DNA from: Cyclobacterium jeungdonense
GTDB lineage: Bacteria > Bacteroidota > Bacteroidia > Cytophagales > Cyclobacteriaceae
Reading direction: 5' to 3'
Length of the DNA stretch: 64,000 bases
Assembly (NCBI RefSeq): GCF_010994275.1
Contig: NZ_WMCD01000006.1
Coordinates: 124,001 to 188,000 of the forward strand
How positions within the stretch are numbered: the first letter of the stretch is position 1; each line of letters begins with the position of its first letter. The notes under the pieces were generated by a model, which had not been told where the DNA came from, ran no database searches, and worked only from the letters and a program-made list of their open reading frames with translations. A program made the translations under genes and the position numbers. This document shows, piece after piece, positions 61,318-64,000 of the stretch.

Positions 61318-64000
61318 ATGCCTTCCTCGCATACATTTTTTAAAAGAAGTAGCCTCATTCCGGCATTGGCGTTCTTATTCATGCTTCAAGCAACTACTGC
61401 TGTTTTCTCTCAGGTAGTGACGATAACGAACACAGAAAATTTTATTTTGATGGAACAGGTGACCTACCTGATCGATGGACAGGCGCTTATTCAAAATTCA
61501 CCTGAGGGAAATCAGAATCCCAGTCCGGAAGATGTGCCAATTATTATTAGTGGTATTCAAATTGAAGGTGGTAAGGTGATTTACGCGACCACACGAAACC
61601 CTTCAGTAGCGAATCCCAACCCAACTATAGGGAGTAATGAAATCAGACCAGATGCCATTCAAATAGTCCGATCGGACAATGCCATCATTTCTCACAGAGC
61701 CCTGGAATTTTTCAACAACCTTGAAGCTGTCGTTTCGACGCCTGACATCCGGTCTTATTGGGATATTAATTCCCAGCCTTCTATTCCCAGAGGAGAACCC
61801 TTTGTTGACCTGATTTATTCAGATCCGGTAGTGACATCCGGTTACCTGCTATACACCGAACGGGATGGTAATTCGCCAACTGATTTCATCGCTTTGGGTA
61901 AGAATGGAGAACCTATTGAAGGAGCAAATACCATCGAGGTTAGGGGCTACCAATGGAAGACGGGTATCCATCATGTTAGCAATGTACCAGAGCAATCGCA
62001 GGAAATGGTTCTGTTCTCTCCTTCCCTTTTTGAATCAGGAGAACCCATTTTTGGCATACGTATCATTGCAGTAAATGAGCCAGACGGCAAGCTGATTTTC
62101 TTTGTGAATGCCATTTCCGCTACTCCAGACATGGCGGAACGCGTAAACAGTGAACTCGGTGGAGACGCCGTATTGAATATTTTTGACAATGATGAACTGA
62201 ATGGGGCAGCGCTTAATCCTATTGATATTCAATTGACTATTTTGGAGGATTTTCCGGCAGGTACTGCCACTTTAAATCCCGATGGAACGGTGGATGTCCC
62301 TCCCAATACCCCTCCGGGGGTTTATACGCTTACCTACGAAATTTCTGCCGGTCAGGACTCCGATCAGGCAGAGGTCAGGATAGAAGTTATCGAATACAAA
62401 CCGGAGGCTTTCGATGATGCTATGGAAGTACCGGATAGTTTTTCCAGGGATAGTGTTCTGAATGTGCTGGGGAACGACATGCTGAACGGCTTACCTGCAT
62501 TAATTGAAAACGTTAACCTAAGTGAAATAAGCAATAATTCAGGCGGATTTGTCAGTCTGACAGCTGACGGATCCATTGATATCGGTGAGGGAATTCCTGC
62601 AGGAAATTATCTGCTAGTTTACCAGATATGTGATGCCGCAGATCCTGAGAAGTGCGATCAGGCAACGATAGCAATTACTGTGGCACAAACCCTATTGACG
62701 GCCGTGGATGATACCTATGGAATCATCAACCTTAACCGCGGTGGGGTTGTAGGAAATGTACTGGATAATGACCTGTTAAACGGGGAGGCGGCACCCACCG
62801 GAAGGGTAAGTGTAACCTTGCTGGACGCAGACGGTTTATCGGGAGTCACGCTTTCTCCTGCCGGAGAACTGGAACTTCCCGTTGGACTTCCCAATGGGGA
62901 ATATGAATTGCAATATGAAATGCAAGAAGTTATCAACCCTGGAAACAGGGATCAGGCATTTATTCGCTTTTCCCTGCGGGATATTCAATTGGAAGCCAAC
63001 GATGATGAATACATTATCAATCAAAACCAGGAGCTCACCTTAGATTTGCTGGCCAATGATTTTATCAACACAGGGGAATTGTTGGTGGAAACACTGGTGA
63101 TTATCGAAGAACCTGAAAACGGGACGCTGTTACCTAATGGAGATGGAACGCTTACCTATACTCCAACTGCTAATTTCTTTGGTTCTGATAGCTTTACCTA
63201 TGAAATATGCGAAAACGCCGACCGACAGTTTTGCGATCAGGCACTGGTAAGCATTACAGTTCGACCGATAGTGCTAGAGTTAACCAAAACTCCGAATTTA
63301 ACAGCATTGCCAATGGGTGGGATGGTAACCTATACCATCTTACTTACCAATAATTCGGAATTTGACCTGGAAAATGTTTTGGTGGAAGAAGTTTTACCGG
63401 ATGGGCTGATGCTGCTTTCCTCTAATCCGGAACCGGTTGAAGGAAGCCAGTGGGCTATTGAAACGATACCTGCGGGTACAGAAACCCAGATTGAGATCGA
63501 AGCAATGGGAGTTGGGCTAGGCCAACAGGTAAATATCGCCAACATTAGTATTGGCGATTACATCAATTTGGTTCAGGCGGTGCCCGTTACGGTATTGGCC
63601 AGGCCCGTGGATATCCGCGTAGAAAAGACTTCTTTCGGTATTGATTTGTATGAAGGCAATGAGTTTGAATACGAAATCCGGGTGAGTAATAATGGTACCG
63701 GTCCGGGAGAAAATATATTCCTTGAGGATCAATTGCCAGCCGGATTGGTTTACCTGGGTTTTACGGGTGAGGCCGAATTGAACGTTTCCGGGAGCACGCT
63801 TAGCTGGACCATTCCGAGTCTTGCGGCAGGAGAGGAACGGGTTTTCAGGATTCGGGTTCAGGCAACCGAAACCGGAACCATCACTAATACAATCCGGGTA
63901 CAGCTTCCGGAAGATCAGGAAAACGTTTCTCCGGTTCAGGAAGATAGCGACACCAATCAGGTTAATCCATTTTTCATTCCAAATGTGATCACACCGGGAA
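61318..64000 (+). CDS. Very large surface repeat protein, right-truncated by window
   Basis: An open frame from ATG 61318 (or 61294 after an in-frame TAG at 61282) continues past base 64000 without a stop, at least 894 residues. Signal peptide MPSSHTFFKRSSLIPALAFL with cleavage near VFSQ. A leading region is followed by cadherin-like/Ig-like repeats (AVDDTYGIINLNRGGVVGNV, ANDDEYIINQNQELTLDLLA with NGTLLPNGDGTLTYTPTANFFG), then DUF11-type repeats (LTKTPNLTALPMGGMVTYTI, RVEKTSFGIDLYEGNEFEYEI). The window ends at FFIPNVITPG, where a gliding-motility-type C-terminal domain usually starts, so the protein is probably secreted by the type IX system. A surface adhesin or matrix role is inferred. Confidence 0.88.
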   Translation, partial: MPSSHTFFKRSSLIPALAFLFMLQATTAVFSQVVTITNTENFILMEQVTYLIDGQALIQNSPEGNQNPSPEDVPIIISGIQIEGGKVIYATTRNPSVANPNPTIGSNEIRPDAIQIVRSDNAIISHRALEFFNNLEAVVSTPDIRSYWDINSQPSIPRGEPFVDLIYSDPVVTSGYLLYTERDGNSPTDFIALGKNGEPIEGANTIEVRGYQWKTGIHHVSNVPEQSQEMVLFSPSLFESGEPIFGIRIIAVNEPDGKLIFFVNAISATPDMAERVNSELGGDAVLNIFDNDELNGAALNPIDIQLTILEDFPAGTATLNPDGTVDVPPNTPPGVYTLTYEISAGQDSDQAEVRIEVIEYKPEAFDDAMEVPDSFSRDSVLNVLGNDMLNGLPALIENVNLSEISNNSGGFVSLTADGSIDIGEGIPAGNYLLVYQICDAADPEKCDQATIAITVAQTLLTAVDDTYGIINLNRGGVVGNVLDNDLLNGEAAPTGRVSVTLLDADGLSGVTLSPAGELELPVGLPNGEYELQYEMQEVINPGNRDQAFIRFSLRDIQLEANDDEYIINQNQELTLDLLANDFINTGELLVETLVIIEEPENGTLLPNGDGTLTYTPTANFFGSDSFTYEICENADRQFCDQALVSITVRPIVLELTKTPNLTALPMGGMVTYTILLTNNSEFDLENVLVEEVLPDGLMLLSSNPEPVEGSQWAIETIPAGTETQIEIEAMGVGLGQQVNIANISIGDYINLVQAVPVTVLARPVDIRVEKTSFGIDLYEGNEFEYEIRVSNNGTGPGENIFLEDQLPAGLVYLGFTGEAELNVSGSTLSWTIPSLAAGEERVFRIRVQATETGTITNTIRVQLPEDQENVSPVQEDSDTNQVNPFFIPNVITPG

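Noticed and set aside
61125-61343. 72-codon frame before the giant repeat protein
   Set aside because: It begins in the terminator hairpin and overlaps the well-supported signal peptide of the following gene in another frame.
1-64000. CRISPR array, insertion sequence or rRNA genes
   Set aside because: No regularly spaced repeats of CRISPR type, no transposase frame with terminal inverted repeats and no rRNA sequence were seen.

Overview
The window looks like a chromosomal segment of a Bacteroidota bacterium, most likely order Cytophagales (Cyclobacteriaceae-like). The grounds are two SusC/SusD pairs, -7 boxes of the TAnnTTTG type, an S16 protein with an Ala/Glu-rich tail, bacillithiol synthesis (bshC), a stand-alone MnmD, and surface proteins with LruC and gliding-motility-type domains. 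This assignment is inference from gene content; no rRNA is present.

Region 1 (1-18920) is an integrated accessory element ending beside a tRNA-Arg(CCT) gene. It holds the end of a tyrosine recombinase, an unknown protein, an excisionase-like HTH protein, a primase-like VirE_N protein and a PriCT_2/DUF3987 replication protein. A type I restriction-modification locus follows: a half-size HsdS, HsdM, a full HsdS, HsdR and a metallopeptidase. About 6 kb of extra defence-like genes sit inside it between hsdS and hsdR: a 1575-residue STAND-type NTPase with a nuclease-like N-terminus, a DUF3800 protein and a 172-residue unknown. A ParB-like protein and a lone phage terminase small subunit close the region. 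The gene set (int, xis, primase/helicase, cargo, terS, tRNA target) resembles that of phage satellites, which is the main hypothesis raised here.

Region 2 (18921-21690) is core: tRNA-Arg, then rpsP-rimM-trmD-rplS with possible leader structures and a terminator.

Region 3 (21690-40160) is a carbohydrate locus. Two SusC/SusD pairs are followed by a large lipoprotein with a c-type heme site, a DUF1080 (3-keto-disaccharide hydrolase type) lipoprotein, a DUF4432 aldose-epimerase-like protein, a phosphomannose-isomerase-like cupin, a TIM-barrel isomerase/epimerase and a Gfo/Idh/MocA oxidoreductase. Together they suggest uptake and oxidative breakdown of a glycoside through keto-sugar intermediates. 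A 10-base motif (GCAGGATAGT or one mismatch) occurs upstream of three transcription units here.

Region 4 (40160-46925) is a complete ebo cluster, eboA to eboF in the canonical order.

Region 5 (46925-58500) is mostly housekeeping: a TMEM220-like protein, a PfkB kinase, a small Cys-containing exported protein, a minus-strand operon (M16 peptidase, ispF, mnmD, lipoprotein), copA plus a small HMA protein, divergent bshC with 5-formyl-THF cyclo-ligase, a beta-barrel protein and a PQQ-type sugar dehydrogenase.

Region 6 (58500-64000) carries surface proteins: a lipoprotein, an LruC-domain protein, and a very large repeat protein that runs off the right edge.
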